Shown piece by piece: positions 24,061 through 33,269 of a DNA stretch of 33,453 bases. The translations under genes were made by a program, and so were the position numbers. Under the pieces are notes generated by a model. The model was not told the origin of the DNA and ran no database searches. It was given only the letters and a program-made list of their open reading frames with translations. Source of the DNA: Candidatus Coatesbacteria bacterium (lineage in GTDB: Bacteria; RBG-13-66-14); NCBI GenBank assembly GCA_014728225.1, contig WJLX01000093.1:1-33453 (forward strand), in the 5' to 3' direction. Every line of letters begins with the position of its first letter. The first letter of the stretch is position 1.

Positions 24061-26004
24061 TTAAGGGCGGCGTCGCACAACCAGCCGACGCACCATGCGG
24101 GTCTCGGTCGTCTTCAGCTCCACCAGGTAGCAACCCGTCAACAGCTCGCCGATTTCTAATCGACAGACACCGCTGCCCACCAGATCGCGGGCGATGACCC
24201 GTCTACCAGCGGTGTCGTAGACGCTTAGCGTCCCCTGACGCCCCGGGGGCAGGTAGAAATTGAGCTTGACGACCTCCGTCGCCGGGCAGGGCCAGGGCGG
24301 GGAGAGCTCGACGGCGCGGTCCGCCTCCCGGGGTCGGGTCAGCTCCAGGGGACCGCGGCACAGCTCCCGGCCGTCGACGGTCCGACCGACCAGCTCGTAG
24401 CCGTAGGTGATCCCCGGCGCCGCGTCGCGGTCGAGGAAGCGGTGGACGCCACCGGGCAGCTCGACCAACTCGACGCCGTCGCGCCTCACGCTCCAGCTTG
24501 ACAATCCCTCGTCGGACTCCGGCGTCCATTCCAGCAGCAGGCCGTCGTCGACGGCCCGGCCGTCCAGGACGACCTCGTCGGCGGCGTACTCGAGCCCCTC
24601 ACCTTCGGTGACCGTCAGCCGGCTGTCGGCGGGGACGGCTGAGTAATCCTCGACCAGGCCCGAGGGCCACCAAATGCGCAGGTCGACGGCGTCGTCGTCG
24701 CCCAGGCCGAACTCCAGGGTGGGATCCTCGTCGCCGTGAAGCCCGCCCCCCGCCGTGCGCTGGTCCCAGCACTCACCGTCGTCGAGGGTCACCCGCACCC
24801 GGGCGCCCACGGCGGCGCTGTTGGATTCCACGCCGACGAGGTTCAGGCAGAGGTAGCCACCCGGCGCCTCGTCGTTACGCAGCAAACGGTTGTCGAAGTG
24901 ACCGGCCAGGTAGACGTCGAGGTCGCCGTCGAGATCGAAGTCGGACCAGGCCACGCCGAAGGAATCCCAGGGCTTGTCGATGTTCAGCGCGGCGGCGGTA
25001 TCGGTGAAGGTGCCGTCGCCGTCGTTGCGATACATGGCGTTGTCGCTGACGTGGCTGGCGGCGAAGATGTCCCGTCGGCCGTCGCGGTCGTAGTCGATGA
25101 ACCAGGCCCCGCGGCCGTCGCCATAGCAGGCCACGCCGGCGCCGCCGGTCACGTCGGTGAAGGTGCCGTCGCCGTCGTTGCGGTACAGCCGGTGGTAGTC
25201 GGGCGAGAAGGGCAGCTCGCCGATATTGCAGACGTAGATATCCAGCCAGCCGTCGCCGTTGTAATCGCCGACGTCGAGCCCCGAGGGATCGCTGCCGGGA
25301 TTGGACACCCCGGCCTGGGCGGTGGCGTCGCTGAAGGTACCGTCGCCCTCGTTGCGCCAGAGGGCGCTTTGCGGATCGTGGGGCAGGTAGATGTCCAGCC
25401 AACCGTCGTTGTCGTAGTCGAAAGCCGCGGCGGACCAGTCTGCGGTCGCCGAAGCCAGCCCGGCCGCGGCGGTGACCTCGCTGAAGGCGCTTGCGCTGTT
25501 GCGGAACAGGCGACAGTCGTAACCGGCGGCGAAGAGGTCCAGCTCGCCGTCGTTGTCATAATCGAAGAACAGCACCTTGGAGGCCGGAACGCCGCCGAGG
25601 CCCAGGGCGGCGGTGACGTTGGCGAAGGTCCCGGCGCCGTCGTTGCGATAAACCACGACGTCGCCGTTCTCGCCGGCCAGGTCGAGATCGCCGTCGCCGT
25701 CGAAATCGACCAGGGTCAGCGAGCTCAGGTAACCGTTGACGCCGCAGGAACCGCTGACATCGGTGAAGGTGCCGTCGCCGTCGTTGGTATAGACGAAGAC
25801 GGAGTAATCCGGATAGTTGCGGCTGATTACCAGGTCGGGCAGGCCGTCGCCGCTGAAATCGCCGAAAGCGGCGGCGGCGCCCAGGCCGCTCATCCCCACC
25901 CCGGCGGGGCCGGTGACCTCGGTGAAGTGCTGGGCGGCGAACAGCGGCGGGGCGGCGGCCAGCAGGATGATAACGCTCAAGGGGGCCAAGGGAAGTCGTG
26001 ACAT
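24061..26004 (-). CDS. Secreted FG-GAP/VCBS repeat protein with ASPIC/UnbV domain and C-terminal sorting-like tail
   Basis: The 647-residue product has a signal peptide (LSVIILLAAAPPLFAAQ), then about seven FG-GAP/VCBS-type repeats of the form FxDxDGDGxxDLxxxxxxxxxxLYRNDGDGTFTDV, which bind calcium and fold as a propeller. An ASPIC/UnbV domain follows at about 375-460 (LCLNLVGVESNSAAVGARVR, then WWPSGLVEDY), a fibronectin-like segment (GLSSWSVRRDGVE, ITYGYELVGRTVDGRE), and a tail SVYDTAGRRVIARDLVGSG...LLTGCYLVELKTTE with MVRRLVVRR at the end. The tail resembles FlgD-like/type-A T9SS sorting domains. It probably sits on or outside the cell surface. ATG 26004 has GAGGA 5-6 nt upstream. Confidence 0.85.
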   Translation of the reverse strand: MSRLPLAPLSVIILLAAAPPLFAAQHFTEVTGPAGVGMSGLGAAAAFGDFSGDGLPDLVISRNYPDYSVFVYTNDGDGTFTDVSGSCGVNGYLSSLTLVDFDGDGDLDLAGENGDVVVYRNDGAGTFANVTAALGLGGVPASKVLFFDYDNDGELDLFAAGYDCRLFRNSASAFSEVTAAAGLASATADWSAAAFDYDNDGWLDIYLPHDPQSALWRNEGDGTFSDATAQAGVSNPGSDPSGLDVGDYNGDGWLDIYVCNIGELPFSPDYHRLYRNDGDGTFTDVTGGAGVACYGDGRGAWFIDYDRDGRRDIFAASHVSDNAMYRNDGDGTFTDTAAALNIDKPWDSFGVAWSDFDLDGDLDVYLAGHFDNRLLRNDEAPGGYLCLNLVGVESNSAAVGARVRVTLDDGECWDQRTAGGGLHGDEDPTLEFGLGDDDAVDLRIWWPSGLVEDYSAVPADSRLTVTEGEGLEYAADEVVLDGRAVDDGLLLEWTPESDEGLSSWSVRRDGVELVELPGGVHRFLDRDAAPGITYGYELVGRTVDGRELCRGPLELTRPREADRAVELSPPWPCPATEVVKLNFYLPPGRQGTLSVYDTAGRRVIARDLVGSGVCRLEIGELLTGCYLVELKTTETRMVRRLVVRRRP

Positions 26005-26075
26005 CGCTGTCCTCGTCGTTGGCGGCGGCTGTAGTAGCCGTTGAAGTCGAGCAGGTCGCTGCGGCCTCCGGGACA

Positions 26076-26104
26076 GGATAACCCGGTGTGGCGCATAAAA
26101 TCAA
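26076..26104 (-). promoter_or_regulatory. Possible promoter for the FG-GAP gene
   Basis: On the minus strand TTGATT (26104-26099), 17-nt spacer, TTATCC (26081-26076), about 70 nt before the start at 26004. Confidence 0.35.
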
Positions 26105-26122
26105 CTTGGATAACAGCGGGCC

Positions 26123-27364
26123 TCAGAGACCGGCGGCCTGGGCCCGGGCGCGCAGCCGGGTCTGGGCGCCGAAGAAGCGCTGCATCATCGCATTGACCAG
26201 CCGCCGGCCGCGGGGTCCGACGTCCCAGGGACGGCCGTCGTTGAGCCCCAGCAGGCGCCAAAGCGCCCCGGCGAGGTGGACCCGCCGAGAGGGCGCAGCG
26301 CCCATACGGCGACGCAGAGCGGTCGTCGAGCCGCCGCCGCCGAAGAGGAAACCCAACAGCAGGTAGGCCTCGCGTTCCCAGGGCGCCGCCGCGCGGCGGC
26401 GAACTACGGCGCTGCGGTCCGCGGCCAGGAGTTCGCCGTAGCGGCGCAGATTGAAGGTGTTGTGGTGGAAGACGCCGTCGTAGTAACCGACGGCGCCGCA
26501 ACCCGCGGCCAGGTACTCCGGACTCTCGATCAGGTATTCGGCCCGGGTACCGGCGCCGGCGGCGAAGCACCAGCTCGTCACCGATCGCCAGCCCCGCCCG
26601 TTCAGCTCTTCGTCGATGACGCGATAGAGGTCATCGGCGCGGCCGAGGTCGGGATCGAGGGCCGGACCCCGCTCACCGCCGCGCACCAGGGGCGGCATCA
26701 GCGGATTGAAGGTGATCTGGTCGACGCCGGTGGCCACGGCGGCGGCGATGTCGCGGCGCAGCACGGCGGCGGTCTGGGCGGGATGATTGTAGAGCAGATC
26801 GAGCTGCAAAGTGGAGAAGCGTCCCCGGGCCTGAGCCAGGCGGCGGCGGAGCTCGTCGGGCGGCAGACCGTCGCGCCCGAGGAGGCGCAGCAGACGGGCA
26901 TCGAAGCTCTGGACGCCGACGGAGAGACGCTCGACGCGGCCGCGGACCAGCAGCTCCAACAGCTCCGCGGTAACGTCGGCCGGGTAGGTCTCGACGGAGA
27001 CGGGCAGGTCGGGCTGTCGGCGCTGGAGCAGCTCCAGCAGGCGCTCCAGCTCGTCGGGCAGGATCGTCGGGGTGCCGCCGCCGATGTAGACCTCGCTGAA
27101 GCTGAAACCGGCTTCGAAGAGCTGCTCCAGCTCGCGGCGCAGGGCGGCGTGGTAAGCCCGGGCCGGGGCCTCGCGAAAGGCGAAACGGTGGAAGGCGCAG
27201 AAGTCGCAGGGGGCGGCGCAGAAGGGGATATGGACGTAAAGGGCCGGCGGGCGTCCGCAGCCGGGCCGGGGAATCCAGTCCCCGGCGGGGTCCATCCGCA
27301 TCAGGCGTCGTCCGGCCAGGCCCACCAGGGCGGCGGCGGCGCGGATCAGGAGCTGCATCGACAT
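26123..27364 (-). CDS. Radical SAM protein of the HemN/HemW family
   Basis: The 413-residue protein has the radical SAM 4Fe-4S motif CAAPCDFCAFHR (CxxxCxxC with an extra aromatic residue), the SAM-binding VYIGGGTPTIL and the family motifs VERLSVGVQSFD and LQLDLLYNHPAQT. This order is that of HemN/HemW coproporphyrinogen dehydrogenase-like proteins. The ADR...LGRDG and long Arg/Ala-rich C-terminal part differ from standard HemW (about 380 residues), so the substrate may be haem trafficking or another radical reaction. A 38-residue basic extension precedes the core. ATG 27364 was kept, though 27358 is possible. Confidence 0.85.
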   Translation of the reverse strand: MSMQLLIRAAAALVGLAGRRLMRMDPAGDWIPRPGCGRPPALYVHIPFCAAPCDFCAFHRFAFREAPARAYHAALRRELEQLFEAGFSFSEVYIGGGTPTILPDELERLLELLQRRQPDLPVSVETYPADVTAELLELLVRGRVERLSVGVQSFDARLLRLLGRDGLPPDELRRRLAQARGRFSTLQLDLLYNHPAQTAAVLRRDIAAAVATGVDQITFNPLMPPLVRGGERGPALDPDLGRADDLYRVIDEELNGRGWRSVTSWCFAAGAGTRAEYLIESPEYLAAGCGAVGYYDGVFHHNTFNLRRYGELLAADRSAVVRRRAAAPWEREAYLLLGFLFGGGGSTTALRRRMGAAPSRRVHLAGALWRLLGLNDGRPWDVGPRGRRLVNAMMQRFFGAQTRLRARAQAAGL

Positions 27365-27485
27365 CGTCTACCCCGGCAACGGGCTGCAGGGTAACTGTAC
27401 TCCAAAGCGGCGCCGAGGTCCAATCAGCTTCACGCGTCGGGTTGAACGAACCGGAGCAGACTCTGAATGCGGCAACTGAAAAGTA

Positions 27486-27514
27486 TTGACAGTCGAGTTA
27501 AGCTCTGTTATATA
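27486..27514 (+). promoter_or_regulatory. Strong promoter for the PadR-family gene
   Basis: TTGACA (27486-27491), 17-nt spacer, TATATA (27509-27514), 33 nt before ATG 27547. Confidence 0.75.
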
Positions 27515-27526
27515 TCGTCTTGACAC

Positions 27527-27539
27527 TATCTGCGAGATA
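27527..27539 (+). promoter_or_regulatory. Candidate autoregulatory operator
   Basis: Perfect palindrome TATCT-GCG-AGATA just downstream of the expected transcription start and ahead of the PadR gene. PadR regulators commonly repress their own gene; site identity is inferred. Confidence 0.4.
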
Positions 27540-27546
27540 TACGACC

Positions 27547-28122
27547 ATGGCCCAGCGCAACAAGACCCGTTACGCCATTATGTCCCTGCTCTCTGAGCGG
27601 CCCCGCACCGGCTACGACATCAAGAAGGCCCTCGAGGAGAAGGAGATCTACTTCTGGAGCGAATCCTACGGCCAGATCTATCCGATCCTGCACAAGCTGG
27701 CCGAGGAGGGCCTGGCCGACAAGAAGAAGGCGCCGACGGAACGTCACCCCAATCGGACGGTCTATCAACTCAGCCAACGGGGCCGCGAGGAGCTGGTGGA
27801 GTGGCTCAAACGCCCCGCGGACACCATCCCGCTGCGCATCGAGCTGCTGCTCAAGCTGCGCTACGGGGCGCTGTCGACGCCGGAGGACAACCTGGCCCTG
27901 ATCGAGGAGTACCGGGAGGGCCAGCTGGGAGACATCGACCGGCTGGAGGAGCAGTTGAGCAAGCACACCGGTGCAGAGGCCGGAGAGTTCTACGCCCGGC
28001 TGACACTGCAGTACGGTATCGAATTGAAGCGGGCCCTGGTGCGCTGGTGCGCGGAAGCGCTCGCGGCGATCGAGCAGAGGACGGAACAGCCGGGCGGGTA
28101 TCGACGACCGCCGGTGCGGTAG
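27547..28122 (+). CDS. PadR-family transcriptional regulator
   Basis: The 191-residue protein has the PadR winged helix at about residues 8-80 (RYAIMSLLSERPRTGYDIKK; SYGQIYPILHKLAEEGLAD; RTVYQLSQRGREELVEWL) and a C-terminal helical dimerisation domain (VirR/PadR-C type, about 95-180). It probably represses its own promoter in response to a small molecule. ATG 27547 starts the MAQRNKTRYAI reading, giving a leader of about 26 nt without a clear Shine-Dalgarno. No obvious target gene is adjacent. Confidence 0.92.
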   Translation: MAQRNKTRYAIMSLLSERPRTGYDIKKALEEKEIYFWSESYGQIYPILHKLAEEGLADKKKAPTERHPNRTVYQLSQRGREELVEWLKRPADTIPLRIELLLKLRYGALSTPEDNLALIEEYREGQLGDIDRLEEQLSKHTGAEAGEFYARLTLQYGIELKRALVRWCAEALAAIEQRTEQPGGYRRPPVR

Positions 28123-28214
28123 TACAGTCATCGCTTGCGAAACGGGACGGCCTTGCGCGCGTCCCGCCGTCCTTATCAGCCGTCTGGATGATGACCCCTT
28201 CCCGGCGCTCCCGC

Positions 28215-28288
28215 GGGCCGTCACGGTTGTTGCATTCCGCCGAGCTCCCGCGGGCGGGAGCTCGGCGGGCAACAACGCGCGCCGGCCC
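28215..28288. repeat. Dispersed inverted-repeat element, copy R5
   Basis: Arms GTCACGGTTGTTGC (28220-28233) and GCAACAACGCGCGCCGGC (28269-28286) enclose a perfect 15-bp hairpin (28237-28251 with 28254-28268). Both arms carry the paired change T to G / A to C relative to other copies. Confidence 0.85.
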
Positions 28289-28478
28289 TTATCCGGCAAG
28301 CTGAGCAGTAATCGCCGGACCACGGGGGCTTAATCCCCCCGGAACCGACCTGCGGGGGTGGCTGACTGGACGGCGTGGATCTGTTTCCCTCCGACCTCGG
28401 GGAAGCAGCGCCTATGGACTTGAGAAGTGAGGGTTGAACCCTCGAAAAGCTGAAACGGTCCAAACCAACCATAACGCA

Positions 28479-28549
28479 GGGCCGGCGCACGTTTTTGCGA
28501 CGACGGACCGCCCAGGTCCGTCGTCAATGCAAAAACTGTGACGGCCCGG
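28479..28549. repeat. Dispersed inverted-repeat element, copy R6
   Basis: Arms GCCGGCGCACGTTTTTGC (28481-28498) and GCAAAAACTGTGACGGC (28529-28545) enclose a perfect 11-bp hairpin GACGACGGACC/GGTCCGTCGTC. Confidence 0.85.
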
Positions 28550-28770
28550 AAAAATGCGGGTGGCCAGGCGGTCGGTTCAGACGATCGGTTCGTTTACTAC
28601 CCGTAGCGGTCGGGGGCCGGTAGACCCGGGTTTGAAACCTGTGCTCGATAGCGCTTGAGCTCTCGAAACACTAACGCGATCAGCCACTCCACGTAGAAGG
28701 GGGCTCCGACCCCCGCCGTTAATACGTCAATGCCGAAACGTGTCTAACCCCCTCCCCGGCGGCCCGCCGA

Positions 28771-29019
28771 AAGGCGAGGCCGTATTTGAGCTCTGGAAAC
28801 CGGAGCGACGAGCGTGAGACGCGCAATCGGCCAACAAAAAGGGCCCGCCTGAGAAGGCGAGGCCGTATTTGAGCTCTGGAAACCGGAGCGACGAGCGTGA
28901 GACGCGCAATCGGTCAACAAAAAGGGCCCGCCTGAGAAGGCGAGGCCGTATTTGAGCTCTGGAAACCGGAGCGACGAGCGTGAGACGCGCAATCGGTCAA
29001 CAAAAAGGGCCCGCCTGAG
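28771..29019 (-). repeat. Three tandem 83-bp units, each carrying a terminator-like hairpin
   Basis: Units start at 28771, 28854 and 28937, with a fourth partial start at 29020; the copies differ at one visible base (CGGCC or CGGTC in the AATCGG(C/T)CAAC stretch). On the minus strand, downstream of the 16S gene, each carries GCCTCGCC-TTCTCA-GGCGGGCC followed by TTTTTG (the leftmost hairpin partner is altered), plus a CTCTGG-type hairpin (CTCCGG-TTT-CCAGAG). No coding sense, since the period is not a multiple of three. Confidence 0.9.
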
Positions 29020-29032
29020 AAGGCGAGCCCTT
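29002..29032 (-). terminator. Intrinsic terminator downstream of 16S rRNA
   Basis: On the minus strand a 10-bp stem AGGGCTCGCC/GGCGGGCCCT (one G-T pair), loop TTCTCA, then TTTTTG; it lies about 200 nt past the 16S 3' end. It is the first of a series; the others are inside the 83-bp repeats. Confidence 0.85.
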
Positions 29033-29042
29033 ATTCAGCCCG

Positions 29043-29070
29043 GGTGCTAGGGTCTTTGAAAGCTGGAAGG
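29043..29070 (-). other. Pre-16S processing stem, 3' side
   Basis: This 28-nt trailer segment is complementary to 30971-30998 in the 5' leader at 26 of 28 positions, including an unbroken 18-bp run. It should form the RNase III-type stem that loops out 16S rRNA. Confidence 0.75.
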
Positions 29071-29229
29071 TAGTGCTGTTCGTTTGCGGGAGTTGCTGGA
29101 ATGCGATCGACCTAGGAGTAGGGTTTTCGTGGGGGCTCCCCACGGGCTTGATTGCGGGTTTTTTCCGTGTCCTGCAGTCGTCGTTGGGACGTCATTGGGA
29201 TCCGGACCCTTAATCTCGCCCCCTTCTCT

Positions 29230-30787
<1,558 letters not shown>

Positions 30788-30970
30788 GAAAAAGAAAAGG
30801 CTCGAGAGCCTTTGTTGAAACGGAGTGTTGGACGAGTTCGACGTGGAACGTCTCGCTCATCCTGGCACATTCCAGGCTGATTCTCTCGCGTTTTGAACGG
30901 GTTGGCTTTCGGAAGCGGCTTGGACGTACGATCTCGAAGCGAGTCGCCCGTCAAGCGCCTCTTACTTGCC

Positions 30971-30998
30971 CCTTCCAGCTTTCAAAGAACCTGGCACC
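30971..30998 (-). other. Pre-16S processing stem, 5' side, with boxA-like element
   Basis: Pairs with 29043-29070. Read on the minus strand it contains GGTTCTTTGAAAGCTGG, which resembles the boxA antitermination element found in rRNA leaders. Confidence 0.7.
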
Positions 30999-31364
30999 GT
31001 CTACGGGGATGTCGGGAGTTGGCGGCCGTGTCGGTCAGCGGAGGGTCTGGTTCAGCGTTTCCCTCGTGCCGCGGCGAATATAGAGGGGCCCGAACAGCAG
31101 GCCCTTCGAGTCTCCGTGGCGAGACTGTCGGCCGTTCTCCCGAGGCGCCACTTTCGCCCCGTGTCCACCGGTTGCTTACTGTGGTGGTTCTCTTTGAGCC
31201 CGTTACCGGAGGCGGTCGTGCGGGAAGGTTCTTGCGGTCCCGCGCCCGTCTTCCGAACTGTGGCTCCCCGGTGGGGTTGGGTTGGGGTGCTGCGATCCGT
31301 TCAAGTGCTACCAGACCGTTTTACCCGGCCCCCTGTTTCGCCCCTTGCTGCTGGGGCGGGAAGT

Positions 31365-31393
31365 AATGTACTACAAGTACGGTGGGCTGTCAA
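31365..31393 (-). promoter_or_regulatory. 16S rRNA promoter
   Basis: On the minus strand TTGACA (31393-31388), 17-nt spacer, TACATT (31370-31365), preceded by an A-rich tract like an UP element. Confidence 0.75.
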
Positions 31394-31437
31394 GGGTCAA
31401 GTGGTTTTTCTTGGCTGTTTTTTCCGGGGGAGAAATC

Positions 31438-31464
31438 GTCCGTATGGTCCGTATGGTCCGTATG
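31438..31464. repeat. Three tandem copies of a 9-bp unit upstream of the 16S promoter
   Basis: GTCCGTATG occurs three times head to tail (31438-31464), about 45-70 bp upstream of the -35. The spacing suits a protein-binding site array or may be simple slippage. Confidence 0.8.
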
Positions 31465-31734
31465 GTCTGGCCCGTTTGTGACCCTAATGTGACCCGGATG
31501 TAATGCATCTGGTACATCCGGATCGATCAGGCGATTGCCCCTCGGCGGCCTTGACGCCCAGCCGAGCTTCCCGGCCGGCGGAGTGCTTTCCCGCGCGACG
31601 GGAGTGGTAAGGTATCACAGTCGGGCGGGGGCTGTCAACATTAAAACGCGTTTTTCTTTCGGGTACCGTTGAGGCATACTGGATGGGTTGGTTAACCGTG
31701 CTTGTGCGACGCTACCCAACCCCCAAGGAGGACC

Positions 31735-32259
31735 ATGAAGAAGCTCTTGACGGCGCTGCTGCTGTTACTCGTCCTGCTGCTGCCGACGGCTTGCGAAGAC
31801 GAGGAAACGGCCGGAGAGGCCGCGGATACCGAAGAGGCCGAAGAGGACGTCGAGAATGGCGGCGAGGAAAACGCCGTCGCGGAGGACGAGGCGCCCTTCG
31901 CCGTCGGCGACACGGTCTGGGCGACCTACTACAATCCGGAGCAGGTCAGTGCCCTGACCTGGGAGAAGACGGAGGTGCTCGAGGTCGGCGAGGAGACGGT
32001 GACCGTCGAGTTCGGCGGCTTCCTCAACGAGGGCGAGACCGATGAGCGGGCCTTCGAGTGGGTCTACCCCTACGTCGAGGCCTGGTCGCCCGACGAGGTC
32101 GAGGTCGGCACGACGGTGGTCGTCAACCCCGAGGGCTTCAGCGACGATGTCAACTACCCGGGCGAGGTGACCGCCATCGAGGACGGGATGTACACCGTGG
32201 CCTGGGAGACCGACGGTGCGCCGCGGGATGCCGAGTTCACCCTGGAGGAGCTGCACTAG
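31735..32259 (+). CDS. Lipoprotein with two SH3/Tudor-like repeats
   Basis: The 174-residue product has a signal peptide with lipobox LLPTAC, then a roughly 35-residue very acidic linker (EDEETAGEAADTEEAEEDVE). Two small beta units follow: FAVGDTVWATYYNPEQVSAL...EVLEVGEETVTVEF and VEVGTTVVVNPEGFSDDVNY...TAIEDGMYTVAW. These look like paired SH3/Tudor (agenet)-like barrels; binding partner unknown. ATG 31735 is preceded by AAGGAGG. It is monocistronic. Confidence 0.72.
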   Translation: MKKLLTALLLLLVLLLPTACEDEETAGEAADTEEAEEDVENGGEENAVAEDEAPFAVGDTVWATYYNPEQVSALTWEKTEVLEVGEETVTVEFGGFLNEGETDERAFEWVYPYVEAWSPDEVEVGTTVVVNPEGFSDDVNYPGEVTAIEDGMYTVAWETDGAPRDAEFTLEELH

Positions 32260-32295
32260 GGCGACCGTGAGCGTTTCATCGTCAATGCGTGAAGC

Positions 32296-32324
32296 GACGA
32301 CGGATCCCGCCGGGGTCCGTCGTC
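32296..32324. terminator. Hairpin between convergent genes
   Basis: A 12-bp stem with one bulged base (GACGACGGA-t-CCC with GGGTCCGTCGTC) between the convergent genes at 31735 and 32971. No T-run on either side. Its core matches the interior hairpin of R6, so it may be a decayed relative of that repeat. Confidence 0.45.
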
Positions 32325-32350
32325 ACTGTGTCCCGGCCGTTCGGCCGCCG

Positions 32351-32971
32351 CTAGGGCGCCGGTATCACGGCCTTGATCCGGCCCCAACTGGCGGGGAGGA
32401 CGGCCTGGGGGGAGAACTCGATCGTCAGCCGGGGCTGGTTTTCGGTTCGTTGAGAGGAGTAGGCATAGATGAGCCCGGCGCTTCCCGTCGGCTCGAGGTA
32501 GACGGCGAAGCCGTAGTTGGGCTGGTCGCCCTCGTACCAGGCGGCGACGAAGTCGGTGACCTCGACGGGGTCCCACCAACTGTCGGCCTGGGGATCGGCC
32601 GCGGCCTGGAAGGTGTCGTCGTAGGCGGGTCGGGTGTTCCAGGTCACCGTCTCCTCGTCCCAGGGCTCACTTACCAGCTCCAGCAGCACCGGCGCGGGCT
32701 CGTTGACCGTGGTCAGGTAGAGCTCCAACCAGGCGGAGCGGACGGCGCCGCCGGCGGGCAGTGCGGAGAGGTCGAAGGCCAGCAGGGTGACGTCCTCGCA
32801 CTGCGTCGTCGAGGAGACGTACATCCCGGCCTCGTTGCCGTAGTTGTCGTCGGGGGTGGCGCGATAGACGTAGGTGTCGAGTCCGTCCTCGCCGTCGGGC
32901 TGCAGGACGATGGTTTCGACGGCCCACAGGGGCAGGGCGAGCAACAACAGCGGGATTACCATTCTACTCAT
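32351..32971 (-). CDS. Secreted DNRLRE-domain protein
   Basis: The 206-residue product has a signal peptide (MVIPLLLLALPLWAVET) and one DNRLRE-type beta-sandwich domain: DTYVYRATPDDNYGNEAGMY, LLAFDLSALPAGGAVRSAWL, VSEPWDEETVTWNTRP, VEVTDFVAAWYEG, and FAVYLEP...YSSQRTENQPRL. These conserved points match the family along its whole length. Such domains occur in secreted or surface proteins and may bind carbohydrate. A short tail (LPASWGRIKAVIPAP) ends it. ATG 32971 is chosen for AGGAGG 7 nt upstream; an upstream ATG at 33034 is unlikely. Confidence 0.83.
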   Translation of the reverse strand: MSRMVIPLLLLALPLWAVETIVLQPDGEDGLDTYVYRATPDDNYGNEAGMYVSSTTQCEDVTLLAFDLSALPAGGAVRSAWLELYLTTVNEPAPVLLELVSEPWDEETVTWNTRPAYDDTFQAAADPQADSWWDPVEVTDFVAAWYEGDQPNYGFAVYLEPTGSAGLIYAYSSQRTENQPRLTIEFSPQAVLPASWGRIKAVIPAP

Positions 32972-33269
32972 GCTATTGCCTCCTGGTCGGTTGTTCATCT
33001 CGGGGTCGGACGCGGAGCGGTTCAACCCATTCAACGCCGGCTGAACCGCGCTGAGCGCCGGGGGCTCATCGAAGCCGGTCGCCCCCGGTTGCCATGGACC
33101 CGGGCCGCTCAGTAAAGAACATGAGGCAGCATGTAACGTGTTCGGAGCAAATCAGACTAACCATGAACGGTTAACCCGGTCTTCTCCGCCCAGCGGTGAT
33201 GCTCCGTTGAAAAACCAGATACTCGCTTGATAGGCCCTTAATGCTAATTATGGGATTATCACCTGATTA
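32972..33269. other. Intergenic stretch before the transposase remnant
   Basis: No gene seen. GC content falls from about 33110 on, fitting an insertion-sequence border, but I could not identify terminal inverted repeats. Confidence 0.4.

Larger units (their letters stand above)
28123..28770. other. Gene-free stretch with two dispersed repeats
   Basis: No gene or tRNA recognised. It holds R5 and R6, a GGGGG/CCCCC hairpin at 28699-28714, and several small inverted repeats (e.g. GAGGGTT/AACCCTC near 28430). Confidence 0.55.
30788..31734 (-). other. 16S leader and upstream region without genes
   Basis: About 570 nt of leader run from the promoter at 31365-31393 to the mature 16S end. The leader contains a boxA-like TTCTTTGAAAGC overlapping the processing stem. 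Upstream of the promoter lie an A-rich tract (minus strand, about 31396-31425), 9-bp repeats and an imperfect palindrome CGGATGTA/TACATCCG (31494-31501, 31513-31520). Open frames here are chance products. Confidence 0.6.

Noticed and set aside
28410-28645. tRNA-like T-arm strings (GAGGGTTGAACCCTCG; GGGTTTGAAACCTG)
   Set aside because: No matching acceptor, D-arm or anticodon arm could be laid out around them.
28727-28992. Repeated small peptide frames (RVSRSSLRFPELKYGL type)
   Set aside because: They arise from the 83-bp tandem terminator repeat, whose period is not a multiple of three; no start signals.
28771-29019. CRISPR array
   Set aside because: The 83-bp units are contiguous near-identical copies with no unique spacers and no cas genes nearby.
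30893-31481. Plus-strand frames opposite the 16S leader
   Set aside because: They overlap the rRNA leader and promoter of the minus strand and show no protein features.
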